Part shown: positions 56,843-64,000 of the stretch, piece after piece
How the letters are laid out: each line of letters begins with the position of its first letter
Position numbering within the stretch: position 1 is the first letter of the stretch
Assembly (NCBI GenBank): GCA_050008715.1
Contig: JBEKMC010000017.1
Span: 1-64,000, forward strand
Direction of reading: 5' to 3'
Source of the DNA: JAKACA01 sp050008715
Lineage (GTDB): Bacteria > Actinomycetota > Acidimicrobiia > Acidimicrobiales > Bog-793
Length of the DNA: 64,000 nucleotides
Made by a program: the position numbers and the translations under genes
Notes under the pieces: model-generated
Database searches by the model: none
Told to the model about the DNA's origin: nothing
Seen by the model: the letters and a program-made list of their open reading frames with translations, nothing else

Positions 56843-56890
56843 ACCTGGCTGTGGTTACGGGTCGGATCCGACCCGAAACCACAGCCAGGT
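56843..56890. repeat. 48-bp near-perfect palindrome after the UvrD-like gene
   Basis: Left half 56843-56866 and right half 56867-56890 are complementary over 24 bp with one mismatch at about the 15th position; the centre is GGATCC. Arms contain CCTGGCTGTGG. It starts 22 bp beyond the helicase stop codon on the minus strand. It may be a bidirectional terminator without a T tract or a cruciform-forming site. Confidence 0.85.
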
Positions 56891-56911
56891 CACTCCGCCG
56901 GACGTCCACTT

Positions 56912-58777
56912 TCAGGCGCCTTCGAGCACGCGCCTGCTCTCCGCCAGCGCTTGGCGGGCCGCGTCGGGCGATGTCCTCCGCAACCGCTGAAGGTCCCGAT
57001 GCGCCGCCTCGATGGCACTCAGCCACGGTGACGGCGTTCGCACCATCGGCCGACTGTTGGGAAACGTTCGCTCGGCGGCCCACGAGCAGTGCAACTCCTC
57101 CTCGGCGCGCGTGCAGGCAACGTAGAGGAGGCGCCGCTCCTCGGCCAGGGCGTCCTGGTCGCGGGCGTGGGCGATGGGGACGTAGCCGTCCTCGAGGCCC
57201 GTGACGAACACCACCGCCCACTCGAGGCCCTTGGCCCGGTGGAACGTGGTGAGCTCGACCGCGTCGCGGCGCACCGGGTCGTGATCGCGGCCGTGAACCG
57301 TCTCGAGCCAACTCCGGAAACCCGCCCCGGTTGCCGACGTGTCCTCCGCCAGGTACTCGGTCGCGAGCCGCGCAAGGGCCATCAGGTCAACTCGTGCCTC
57401 GTCCGGGACGCCGGCGTGCGCGCCGACATCTTCGTTCTCGTCGCTCGTCTGAGCACTGGCGAGGAGGTCGGCCGCGAACCTCGCCAGCGCTGGCACGTCG
57501 GCGGCTCGGGATGCCGCCTGGACGGCTTCGTGAACCCACGGTTTGCCGAGGAGACCGGAGGCGCTCGCCACGTGGGACGGGACGCCGACGGCGGCAAAGG
57601 CGGCCTCGATCGGCCCCAGCTGGGCGTTCGTGCGGGCGAGGACGGCGATCTGTGACCACGAGCGACCGGGCCGCTTGGCCCGCCGTGTCGCTTCGGCGAC
57701 GCCGGCGGCCTCCGCCGCCTCGTCGGCATAGGCGGCGATGGTGGGAATAGGCCCCTCCGGTCTGACTCCTCCGGCCGGCGCCGCCCGCGTCTCTCCGAGC
57801 ACTGCGCCAGCCACGGTCAAGACCTCGTGCGTGGACCGGTAGTTGACCGAGAGGCGAAGGACGGTGGCCCCCGGGAACTCGTCTGCGAAGTCCGTGATCG
57901 CGCCCGGGTTGGAGCCGTTCCAGGCGTAGATGGCCTGATGCGGGTCTCCGACGACGCACAGGTCGTCGTTCGGCCCGAGCCACGCCCGCAGGAGCCGCTG
58001 TTGGGATTCGTTGACGTCCTGGTACTCGTCGACGAACAGGTGCCGGTATCGCCAGCGCGCAGACGCTGCGAACTCGTGGTCGCTCAGCAGCAACTCCGTG
58101 CAGCGGGCAAGCAGGTCCTCGAAGTCGAGCACGCCCCGCCGTCGTTTGTGGATCTCGTAGCGCTCCCAGACTTCGGCCACCTCGGCCGGGTCCCACACCG
58201 CCCTCCGGCCGGCAAACGCCGCAGCCCTCACGAGCTCGTCGGGACGCAGGCAACGTGACTTCGCCCACTCGATCTCGGAGGCGAGATCGGCCACGGACCG
58301 CTTTCCGCTGCGGTAACCACCAGACGAGGCTGACCGGCGGCCGCCGCGAGCAGGCTTCGACGGTCCGCCGGCGTCGTCGAGGACGTCCATCAACATGCGC
58401 ACCTTGGAGCCGAGCACGACCGGGGGCCGGCGGCCCAGCTCAGCTGCCGAGCGCTTCAGCTCGGCCAGCGCCACGGAGTGGAACGTCCCGGCTGTCACAG
58501 CCTCCGGGAGCCCGAGGGTCGACAGGCGGGAGCGCAGCTCCGTCGCAGCCTTCCGGGTGAAGGTCAGGGCGAGCACGTGGGAGGCCGTTGCCGAGCCGTT
58601 GGTCACTCGCCAGGCGATGCGCCGGGTGAGCACCCGCGTCTTGCCGGAACCAGCTCCAGCCAGCACGCACAGCGGCGTCGCCGGCGTCGTGATCGCTTCC
58701 AGCTGCTCGGCATCGCAGCCGGCGAGCAGGTCACGTTCGGAGGGGGTCCAGTCACGCGCGTTGCGGTAGCCGGCCAC
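56912..58777 (-). CDS. UvrD/PcrA-like superfamily 1 DNA helicase
   Basis: A 621-residue helicase. Motifs in order: Q-motif and Walker A LCVLAGAGSGKTRVLTRRI, Ia LALTFTRKAATEL, Ib TAGTFHSVAL, II LFVDEYQDVNESQ, III CVVGDPHQAIYAWNGSNP, IV VLRLSVNYRST, V VELTTFHRAKGLEWAVVFVTGLEDGYVP, VI RRLLYVACTRAEEEL. It unwinds 3'-5' in repair or replication restart. It is shorter than UvrD (about 720) and lacks the C-terminal HRDC-type domain of mycobacterial UvrD2. GTG at 58777. Head-to-head with the hydrolase gene at 58853. Confidence 0.93.
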   Translation of the reverse strand: MAGYRNARDWTPSERDLLAGCDAEQLEAITTPATPLCVLAGAGSGKTRVLTRRIAWRVTNGSATASHVLALTFTRKAATELRSRLSTLGLPEAVTAGTFHSVALAELKRSAAELGRRPPVVLGSKVRMLMDVLDDAGGPSKPARGGRRSASSGGYRSGKRSVADLASEIEWAKSRCLRPDELVRAAAFAGRRAVWDPAEVAEVWERYEIHKRRRGVLDFEDLLARCTELLLSDHEFAASARWRYRHLFVDEYQDVNESQQRLLRAWLGPNDDLCVVGDPHQAIYAWNGSNPGAITDFADEFPGATVLRLSVNYRSTHEVLTVAGAVLGETRAAPAGGVRPEGPIPTIAAYADEAAEAAGVAEATRRAKRPGRSWSQIAVLARTNAQLGPIEAAFAAVGVPSHVASASGLLGKPWVHEAVQAASRAADVPALARFAADLLASAQTSDENEDVGAHAGVPDEARVDLMALARLATEYLAEDTSATGAGFRSWLETVHGRDHDPVRRDAVELTTFHRAKGLEWAVVFVTGLEDGYVPIAHARDQDALAEERRLLYVACTRAEEELHCSWAAERTFPNSRPMVRTPSPWLSAIEAAHRDLQRLRRTSPDAARQALAESRRVLEGA

Positions 58778-58852
58778 AGCAGCACCGTAACGCGGGGTTG
58801 TGTCACGCCGGCACGAGCAAGGGGTGAGCCAACCGTTCGGTCGGTCTCCGGT

Positions 58853-59608
58853 ATGTTCCTGGCCGTGCTGACTTCTTATGCCGGCGCACAGCTCTTCGGC
58901 GAGTCCTACGGCTCAGGCACCCCCGGAGTGCTTGCCCTCCACGGCTGGCGACGGGACCACCAGGACTTCGCCGCCACGCTGACGAGGCCTGACGCCCTCG
59001 CCGCCATCGCCATCGACCTCCCGGGCTTCGGCGGCACGCCCCTGCCCGATCAGGCCTGGGGTTCTCCTCGCTATGCCGAGGCGTTGGTCCCGCTCCTCGA
59101 GGAGATGCAGAGTCGTGTCGTCGTCGTCGGCCATTCCTTCGGAGGGCGCGTGGGGGTACACCTGGCCGCAATCGCTCCGGAACGGGTCGCCGGCCTCGTG
59201 CTCACCGGCGCGCCGCTCTATCGTGCCTCGGAGACGAAGAGCCGGTCGCCGCTGCGTTTTCGCGTGGTGAAGAAGCTGGCGAAGGCGGGGATGGTCTCCG
59301 ACGAGCGGCTGGAGCAGAACCGCCAGCGATACGGGTCAGCCGACTACCGGGCGGCGAGCGGCATTCTCCGGGACATCTTCGTCACGCTCGCCAACGAGGA
59401 TTACAGCGCTGCCGTGGCACAGGTGCGCTGTCCCGTGGAGCTCGTCTGGGGAGGCGACGACAGCGAAGTGCCCCTCGTCGTCGCGTCGAAGATCCAAGCA
59501 GGCCTTCCCGGGGGCGCCCATCTCGTGGTCTGCGAAGGTGCCGGTCACATGACGCCGCTCACGGTGCCTGGCGAGCTGCGAGCCGCCGTCGAACGCCTGC
59601 TCGCGTGA
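58853..59608 (+). CDS. alpha/beta hydrolase
   Basis: A 251-residue hydrolase from ATG at 58853. The nucleophile elbow is VVVVGHSFGGRVGVHLAA (Ser), oxyanion-related loop GVLALHGWRRDHQDF, Asp in VELVWGGDDSEVP and His in VVCEGAGHMTPL. The fold is that of esterase/peptidase-type hydrolases with a short lid (RVVKKLAKAGMVSDERLEQNRQ). Its stop overlaps the start of the Mur-ligase-like gene (GTGA), so it belongs to the same operon and likely acts on the same pathway, for example releasing or editing a peptide or lipid intermediate. Confidence 0.85.
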   Translation: MFLAVLTSYAGAQLFGESYGSGTPGVLALHGWRRDHQDFAATLTRPDALAAIAIDLPGFGGTPLPDQAWGSPRYAEALVPLLEEMQSRVVVVGHSFGGRVGVHLAAIAPERVAGLVLTGAPLYRASETKSRSPLRFRVVKKLAKAGMVSDERLEQNRQRYGSADYRAASGILRDIFVTLANEDYSAAVAQVRCPVELVWGGDDSEVPLVVASKIQAGLPGGAHLVVCEGAGHMTPLTVPGELRAAVERLLA

Positions 59609-61158
59609 CCGCGAGCGCGGTCGCCGGTCTCGTTGTCGCCGTCGCCGGGATCGCCGCCTCGTCCCTCAGGTGGCTGAGGGTCGCCCAGCGTGAGCACTAT
59701 CTGGCGGGGTCGGCCACGCGTTTTGCCGCGCGCTGGTGGCGAAGCACGCCATTCGATGTCGCCGCTCTTGCCGTCGGTCTGGCCGGTCTCGCCGTGTCGG
59801 CGTTCGTGGCGGCGCTGGCCGTGGTGCCCGCCGCTGTCGGAGCACTGGCGCCGCGGCGCCTCGGCCTCCGGGGCCGGACGTCTCGTCTCGTCTGGACGCG
59901 GCGGCTCCTCGCATTGGCGGTGGTCCTCGGTGTCGTCGAGGCGATCGGCGTGAGCCTCGGTGCCGTCGTCTCGGGCGTGCACGGAGCGTGTTTCGCTGCG
60001 GCCTGCCTCTGCTTGCTGAGCCCGCTGGCGCTCGATCTCGCGCTCGCGCTCACGGCGCCGGTCGAGGACCGAGCCGCCCGGACATTCGTGCGGCAGGCGC
60101 GCGCTCGACTGGAGCGGGTCCATCCGGTCGTGGTCGCCGTCACAGGCTCGTACGGCAAGACGACGACGAAGGGCTACATCGCCCATCTCGTGGGCGCAGA
60201 GAAGGACACGGTGGCGAGCCCGCAGAGCTACAACAACCGCGCCGGACTGTCTCGTACCGTCAACGAGCATCTCGGTCCGGCGACGGAGGTGCTCGTCGCG
60301 GAGATGGGCAGCTACGGGCCGGGCGAGATCGCCGCCTTGTGCGAGTGGATGACGCCCGACATCGCCGTGATCACGGCGATCGGCCCGGCGCATCTCGAGC
60401 GGTTCAAGAGCCTCGATCGCACCTTGAAAGCGAAGGCCGAGATCACTGAGCGGGCGCAAGTGACCGTGCTGAACATCGACGACGAGCGCCTTGCCGGTCT
60501 GGCAAAGCAGCTCGCCAGCGCCGGCAAGCGGGTCGTGAGAGCCTCCGGTTCCGATGCCGAGGCGGACGTCGCCGTGCTCCCGGCGCCCGACGGCATCGAG
60601 ATCCGCATCGCCGGGCGCCGCCTCGGCATGGCCATGACGGGCGTTGCCGATCGGCCGACGGCGTTGTCCAATGCCGCCTGTGCCGTCGGCGTGGCCCTCG
60701 AGCTCGGCGTCGAGCCGGCCACGTTGCTGCCTCGCCTGGCAACGCTGCCGGTTCCCGCCAACCGGTTGCAGCGATACCTCGCGGAAGGGGGTTATGTCGT
60801 GCTCGACGACACGTTCAACTCGAACCCGACCGGCGCACGCTTCGCGCTGAATCGGCTGCAGGCCGAGGCTGCAGGCGGCCGTCGTGTTCTCGTGACCCCC
60901 GGCATGGTGGAGCTCGGCAGGATGCAGCCGGCCGAGAACGCAGCTCTTGCGGAAGCCGCCGCCTCGGTCGTGTCCGACATCGTCATCGTGGCGCGCACCA
61001 ATCGCCGGGCACTGGCCGCGGGCGCCCAACGCCATGAGGGGGGAGCGACCGTGGTGGTGGTCGATCGTCTCGACGAGGCCGTTGCCTGGGTGCGCGGCCA
61101 TCTCGGCCACGGAGACGCCGTGCTGTACGAGAACGATCTCCCCGACCACTTCCCTTGA
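59605..61158 (+). CDS. membrane-anchored MurF-like peptide ligase
   Basis: A 517-residue protein. The first 150 residues hold about four hydrophobic segments (AVAGLVVAVAGIAASS, AALAVGLAGLAVSAFVAALAVVPAAVGAL, LALAVVLGVVEAIGVSLGAVV, ACFAAACLCLLSPLALDLAL) instead of the UDP-binding Mur domain. The Mur ligase middle domain follows: VAVTGSYGKTTTKGYIAHLV, SPQSYNNRAGLSRTVNEHL, VAEMGSYGPGEIAALCEWM, AVITAIGPAHLERF, then the C-terminal VLDDTFNSNPTGARFALNRL. It should form an amide bond to an acyl-phosphate intermediate, probably on a lipid-linked or membrane-near substrate. GTG start overlaps the hydrolase gene. Confidence 0.88.
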   Translation: MTASAVAGLVVAVAGIAASSLRWLRVAQREHYLAGSATRFAARWWRSTPFDVAALAVGLAGLAVSAFVAALAVVPAAVGALAPRRLGLRGRTSRLVWTRRLLALAVVLGVVEAIGVSLGAVVSGVHGACFAAACLCLLSPLALDLALALTAPVEDRAARTFVRQARARLERVHPVVVAVTGSYGKTTTKGYIAHLVGAEKDTVASPQSYNNRAGLSRTVNEHLGPATEVLVAEMGSYGPGEIAALCEWMTPDIAVITAIGPAHLERFKSLDRTLKAKAEITERAQVTVLNIDDERLAGLAKQLASAGKRVVRASGSDAEADVAVLPAPDGIEIRIAGRRLGMAMTGVADRPTALSNAACAVGVALELGVEPATLLPRLATLPVPANRLQRYLAEGGYVVLDDTFNSNPTGARFALNRLQAEAAGGRRVLVTPGMVELGRMQPAENAALAEAAASVVSDIVIVARTNRRALAAGAQRHEGGATVVVVDRLDEAVAWVRGHLGHGDAVLYENDLPDHFP

Positions 61159-61245
61159 TCGCGCCGACACCAGCGGTCGACGGCCCTCCGACACCCAGGC
61201 CAGTGCCGATTCGGTCCCCGATCCACCCCCCTGCCTCCAGCTAGA

Positions 61246-62466
61246 GTGAGCGCCGCAATGGGTGCGATCAAGGGCCGCGGGCTCAGCTTCGACGAGCGCG
61301 GCGCGCTCGGGATCACGGGAGCCGTGGGACTTCGCTCAGGCGGGGCTCTTGCCCGCATCGCCGTCGTGTTCGGCGGGCCGTCCCCGGAGCACGACGTCTC
61401 GATCCTGACGGGTCTCCAGGTCCTCCGGGGCTTCAACAAGGTTCCGAACATCGGCGAGCTGCACTGCTTCTACTGGTCGAAGAGCGGTGAGTGGTTCCAG
61501 ATCCCGACGAACCTCGAAGCTGCCGCTTTCTTACAAGGCGTGCCGGCGGGCGCCACGCCGCTGCGGCTGGTGGTGGGAGCCGGAGGGGGTTTCTTCGCTC
61601 AGCGCGGCGGGCGTTTCGGGGCAAAAGAGCAGCTCATCGAAGTCGATGCGGTACTCGTGTGCTGTCATGGCGGCCCCGGTGAGGACGGTTCTTTGCAGGG
61701 CGCCCTCGACCTCATAGGGCTGCCGTACACCGGTCCGAACATGGCCGGGGCGCTCATCGGGATGGACAAGCTCGTCTTCGGTGCCCTCGTGGGATCGGCG
61801 TGGATGCAGATGTTGCCGCGGGTGCCGCTCGCCGAAGGCGTGCCGGCGCCGAGTTTCCCCGGGCCGTACATCGTGAAGCCGCGTTTCGGCGGCTCGTCGA
61901 TCGGTGTCGAGGTGGTGGCCGACTACGAGACGGCGCATGCCCGCCTGCGGGCGAACCCCCACCTGAAGCGCGGCGCCGTGCTCGAGCCCTACCAGCCCGA
62001 ATTGTTCGACCTGCAGGTGGCCGTCCGCCTGTGGCCCGATGTGCAGCTCTCGGCAATCGAGCGACCCTTGCGCAGCCGGGCCGGTGAGATCCTCGGATAC
62101 TCGGACAAGTACGTGGGTCCCGAAGGCATGGCGACAGCCCCGAGGGAGCTCCCGGCGCGCATCGACTCCGATCTCGAGCGCCAGATCCGGACGGTGGCGC
62201 CTGAGCTGGCCCAACTCGTCGGCGTCCGCGGGGTCGCCCGGATCGACTTCCTGTCCGACGGGGAGGCGCTCTACGTGAACGAGATCAACACCATCCCGGG
62301 TTCTCTCGCCCGCTACCTCTGGATCGACCCGTTCGTGCCGTTCGAGAAGCTCCTCCTCGACCTGCTCGGCGAAGCGATCGCCAAGCCGACGGTGTACTTC
62401 TCGGTGGCAGGATCCGACGGGACGGTGCTGCGAGGCGCCGGCTCCATCGGTGGCAAGCTCGGCTAG
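61246..62466 (+). CDS. D-alanine-D-alanine ligase-like ATP-grasp enzyme
   Basis: A 406-residue ATP-grasp ligase; GTG at 61246 or ATG at 61258 start it. RIAVVFGGPSPEHDVSILTG (Glu of the first D-amino acid site), CCHGGPGEDGSLQGALDLIGLPYTGPNM, PYIVKPRFGGSSIGVEVV, GYSDKYVG, RGVARIDFLSDGEALYVNEINTIPGSLARYLW. All main Ddl motifs are present, but HGxFGEDG reads HGGPGEDG and the N-terminus is extended. A MurF-like ligase precedes it, the same functional order as Ddl feeding MurF in peptidoglycan synthesis. It could make a dipeptide that the membrane ligase attaches. Possibly a paralogue of the housekeeping enzyme. Confidence 0.88.
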   Translation: MSAAMGAIKGRGLSFDERGALGITGAVGLRSGGALARIAVVFGGPSPEHDVSILTGLQVLRGFNKVPNIGELHCFYWSKSGEWFQIPTNLEAAAFLQGVPAGATPLRLVVGAGGGFFAQRGGRFGAKEQLIEVDAVLVCCHGGPGEDGSLQGALDLIGLPYTGPNMAGALIGMDKLVFGALVGSAWMQMLPRVPLAEGVPAPSFPGPYIVKPRFGGSSIGVEVVADYETAHARLRANPHLKRGAVLEPYQPELFDLQVAVRLWPDVQLSAIERPLRSRAGEILGYSDKYVGPEGMATAPRELPARIDSDLERQIRTVAPELAQLVGVRGVARIDFLSDGEALYVNEINTIPGSLARYLWIDPFVPFEKLLLDLLGEAIAKPTVYFSVAGSDGTVLRGAGSIGGKLG

Positions 62467-62482
62467 GGCGGCGGCCGGCCTC

Positions 62483-63640
62483 ATGGCCTATCCTCACAAG
62501 CTGCTCGCACCGGGGGAGGAGATCGTCCTCGAGACGCACCCGAACTGGTCGATCCTCGTCCCTCGCGTCTCGCTGTTCCTTCTCGTCGTCGCCGCCTGCG
62601 TCGCCGTCGTGGTGGCCTGGACGAGTGCGCCGCTGTGGGTCGGCTATGCCTTGTTGGCGCTCTCCGGATTGTTTCTTCTGTACGTGCTCGCCAAGGTCGT
62701 GATGTGGCGATCGACGTCGCTCGTGCTGACGAACCTGCGAGTCGTCTACCGCACCGGCGTCATCCGGAGGCTCGGCCGTGAGATCCCACTCGACCGTGTG
62801 CAGGATGTCACGTATGTCCAGAGCATCGTGGAGCGGCTCGTCGGTGCCGGCAGCCTGACGATCCAGTCGGCCGGAGCCGGCGGGGACGAGCCATTCCCCG
62901 ATATCCGGCACCCCGCGCTCGTGCAGTCGCTCATCAACCGGCTGATCTCACAGCCGCCTCCGGGCGGCTACACGAGAGGATCCGGCGGCGTGGCCGGCCG
63001 GCCGGGCTACGCGGCCACAGGCGACTACGAGCAGACGCCGCAGTATCCGCAGGCGTCCGGGTTGCCGTCGCGATCCGCGGATCAGCCGCACTACCCGCAA
63101 CCCGCCCCGCAGCCCTACCCGGGCCCGCAGGGTTACCCGCAGCAGCCGTACCCCCAGCAGCCGCAGCAGCCCTACCCCGAAGGGCCGTACCCGCAGGCGG
63201 GCTATCCCCAGCAGCCGCAGCAGCCCCAGCAGCAGTACCCCCAACAGCCGTACCCGCCGGCGGGCCAGCCGCAGCAGCCGTACTCCGGGCAGCAGCCTGC
63301 GTACCCGCCGGCTCCACCTCAGTACCCGCAGGCTCGGCCGGATCGTCCCTATTCACCGCCGCAACCGGCGTACCCGCCACAGCTGCAGCCCTCTGGGGCG
63401 GGGGAGCCCCCGGTACAACAGCCGCAGAGGGACTCCCTCCGGTTCTCGTCGTCATCGCCCTCCCAACCGCCTGCTGAGGCCGATCCCACCCGGAGTCAGC
63501 CCCCCGATGCCGGCCAAGCGGGGCCGGTCGACACGTCCTCCAGTGAGCAACTCGCGCATCTCGGGGATCTACTCCGCCTCGGGGTCATCACGCAGCTGGA
63601 GTACGACCTGAAGCGCCGGGAGCTGTTCGGGGGTCGCTGA
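62483..63640 (+). CDS. membrane bPH2-domain protein with Pro/Gln/Tyr-rich linker and SHOCT tail
   Basis: 385 residues from ATG 62483. Two TM helices (LVPRVSLFLLVVAACVAVVVAWTS and LWVGYALLALSGLFLLYVLAKVV) precede a bacterial PH domain: STSLVLTNLRVVYRTGVIRRLGREIPLDRVQDVTYVQSIVERLVGAGSLTIQSAG. A linker of about 180 residues is built of irregular YPQQP-type repeats (QPYPQQPQQPYPEGPYP). The C-terminal 30 residues SSEQLAHLGDLLRLGVITQLEYDLKRREL are a SHOCT domain. PH/SHOCT proteins are thought to be adaptors at the membrane. It follows the Ddl-like gene by 17 bp and may belong to its operon. Confidence 0.85.
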   Translation: MAYPHKLLAPGEEIVLETHPNWSILVPRVSLFLLVVAACVAVVVAWTSAPLWVGYALLALSGLFLLYVLAKVVMWRSTSLVLTNLRVVYRTGVIRRLGREIPLDRVQDVTYVQSIVERLVGAGSLTIQSAGAGGDEPFPDIRHPALVQSLINRLISQPPPGGYTRGSGGVAGRPGYAATGDYEQTPQYPQASGLPSRSADQPHYPQPAPQPYPGPQGYPQQPYPQQPQQPYPEGPYPQAGYPQQPQQPQQQYPQQPYPPAGQPQQPYSGQQPAYPPAPPQYPQARPDRPYSPPQPAYPPQLQPSGAGEPPVQQPQRDSLRFSSSSPSQPPAEADPTRSQPPDAGQAGPVDTSSSEQLAHLGDLLRLGVITQLEYDLKRRELFGGR

Positions 63641-63653
63641 CCCGTTGCCGCCC

Positions 63654-64000
63654 TTACGAACAGCGCCGGTGGGCAGCTCCCACAGGGGTGACGCGCCAGG
63701 CCTGCAGCCCGCGCAGGGGCAGCCGGACGGCACCACGCTCCGCCAGTGCGACGACGCAACCCCCGAAGCCGGCTCCGGTGAGTCGTGCGCCGAAGACGCC
63801 GGGGATGGCCCGCATCCGCAGCACGAGGGCATCGAGCTCCGGGATCGAGACGTCGTAATCCGCCGCCAGGCTGTCGTGACTGGCGTTCATGAGCTCGCCG
63901 GCGGCACGGCCGTCGTTCATCGACAGCGCCGCCACGAAGCGCTGCACGCGGGTGTTCTCGCTCACGACGTGGCGGGCGCGGCGGCGCAGGATCGGATCCG
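63654..64000 (-). CDS. galK: galactokinase, C-terminal part (5' end outside window)
   Basis: 115 codons in frame from the window edge to TAA at 63654. The sequence RRRARHVVSENTRVQRFVAALSMNDGRAAGELMNASHDSLAADYDVSIPELDALV contains the galactokinase C-terminal SHxSLxxDYxVSxPELD signature, and GVFGARLTGAGFGGCVVALA is GHMP kinase motif 3. The enzyme phosphorylates galactose to galactose-1-phosphate (Leloir pathway). The first two thirds, including the GalK signature and ATP-binding motif, lie beyond position 64000. Convergent with the PH/SHOCT gene. Confidence 0.95.
   Translation of the reverse strand, partial: DPILRRRARHVVSENTRVQRFVAALSMNDGRAAGELMNASHDSLAADYDVSIPELDALVLRMRAIPGVFGARLTGAGFGGCVVALAERGAVRLPLRGLQAWRVTPVGAAHRRCS

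Noticed and set aside
59545..61194. 549-codon antisense frame opposite the MurF-like gene
   Set aside because: Low-complexity Arg/Gly/His composition and no motif; the sense strand encodes clear Mur ligase motifs.

Overview
The window is high-GC bacterial DNA with dense gene packing, frequent 4-bp GTGA/ATGA stop/start overlaps and many GTG starts. The gene content points to an actinobacterium, probably an uncultured member of the Acidimicrobiia or a relative. Pointers are the mec-cysO-cysM-rph-rdgB order also found in Mycobacterium, a HadA/HadB-like hydratase pair, a PimB-like GT4 mannosyltransferase, a mycothiol-dependent-isomerase-like protein, a B12-dependent class II ribonucleotide reductase and an ECF42/DGPF pair. 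The class-level assignment is an inference.

Layout. 1-1585: one end of an integrated element (partial DUF3987 primase/helicase-like gene, a small gene and an excisionase-like gene) abutting the 3' end of the tmRNA gene (1585-1961). 2296-6865: secreted protein, smpB, then the cysteine module mec-cysO-cysM followed by rph and rdgB. 6876-20219: metabolic genes (D-threonine-aldolase-like, hydratase pair, DUF885 peptidase-like, GT4 mannosyltransferase, SRPBCC, ROK kinase, LLM oxidoreductase, alaC, CHAP protein, plsC, glpK). 20414-24809: promoter with an NrdR-like box, nrdJ, and two phosphoribosyltransferases. 24909-28271: Tat-exported FAD oxidoreductase, BNR propeller and stand-alone riboflavin kinase. 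28391-32113: tRNA-His, tRNA-Lys and three exported proteins, one collagen-like. 32264-38303: LAL regulator, DinB protein, tRNA-Arg, a decayed 3' gene remnant and a three-domain glycosyltransferase/Ig/methyltransferase gene of lower GC. 38367-44770: MFS/TetR efflux operon and a split YbhF-like ABC exporter with its TetR. 44790-46439: ECF42 sigma factor, DGPF protein and a matching promoter. 46467-54212: secreted propeller, EAL-like/GAF/GGDEF protein, cbs-metB transsulfuration pair and an APC permease. 54443-55586: a frameshifted cyclopropane synthase. 55614-58777: Rrf2 regulator, helical protein, 48-bp palindrome and UvrD-like helicase. 58853-63640: alpha/beta hydrolase, membrane-anchored MurF-like ligase, Ddl-like ligase and a PH/SHOCT protein. 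63654-64000: partial galK.

Recurring structure. Short tandem duplications (14-27 bp units) sit at gene junctions in at least six places (5425, 8951, 11204, 27695, 39708, 52531) and once inside the tmRNA gene (1680). Several units carry a stop/start overlap or a Shine-Dalgarno sequence, as if replication slippage repeatedly amplifies gene borders in this genome.

Strongest candidates for something undescribed are the hydrolase/membrane MurF-like/Ddl-like operon, the glycosyltransferase-Ig-methyltransferase fusion beside tRNA-Arg, and the gene-border tandem repeats.
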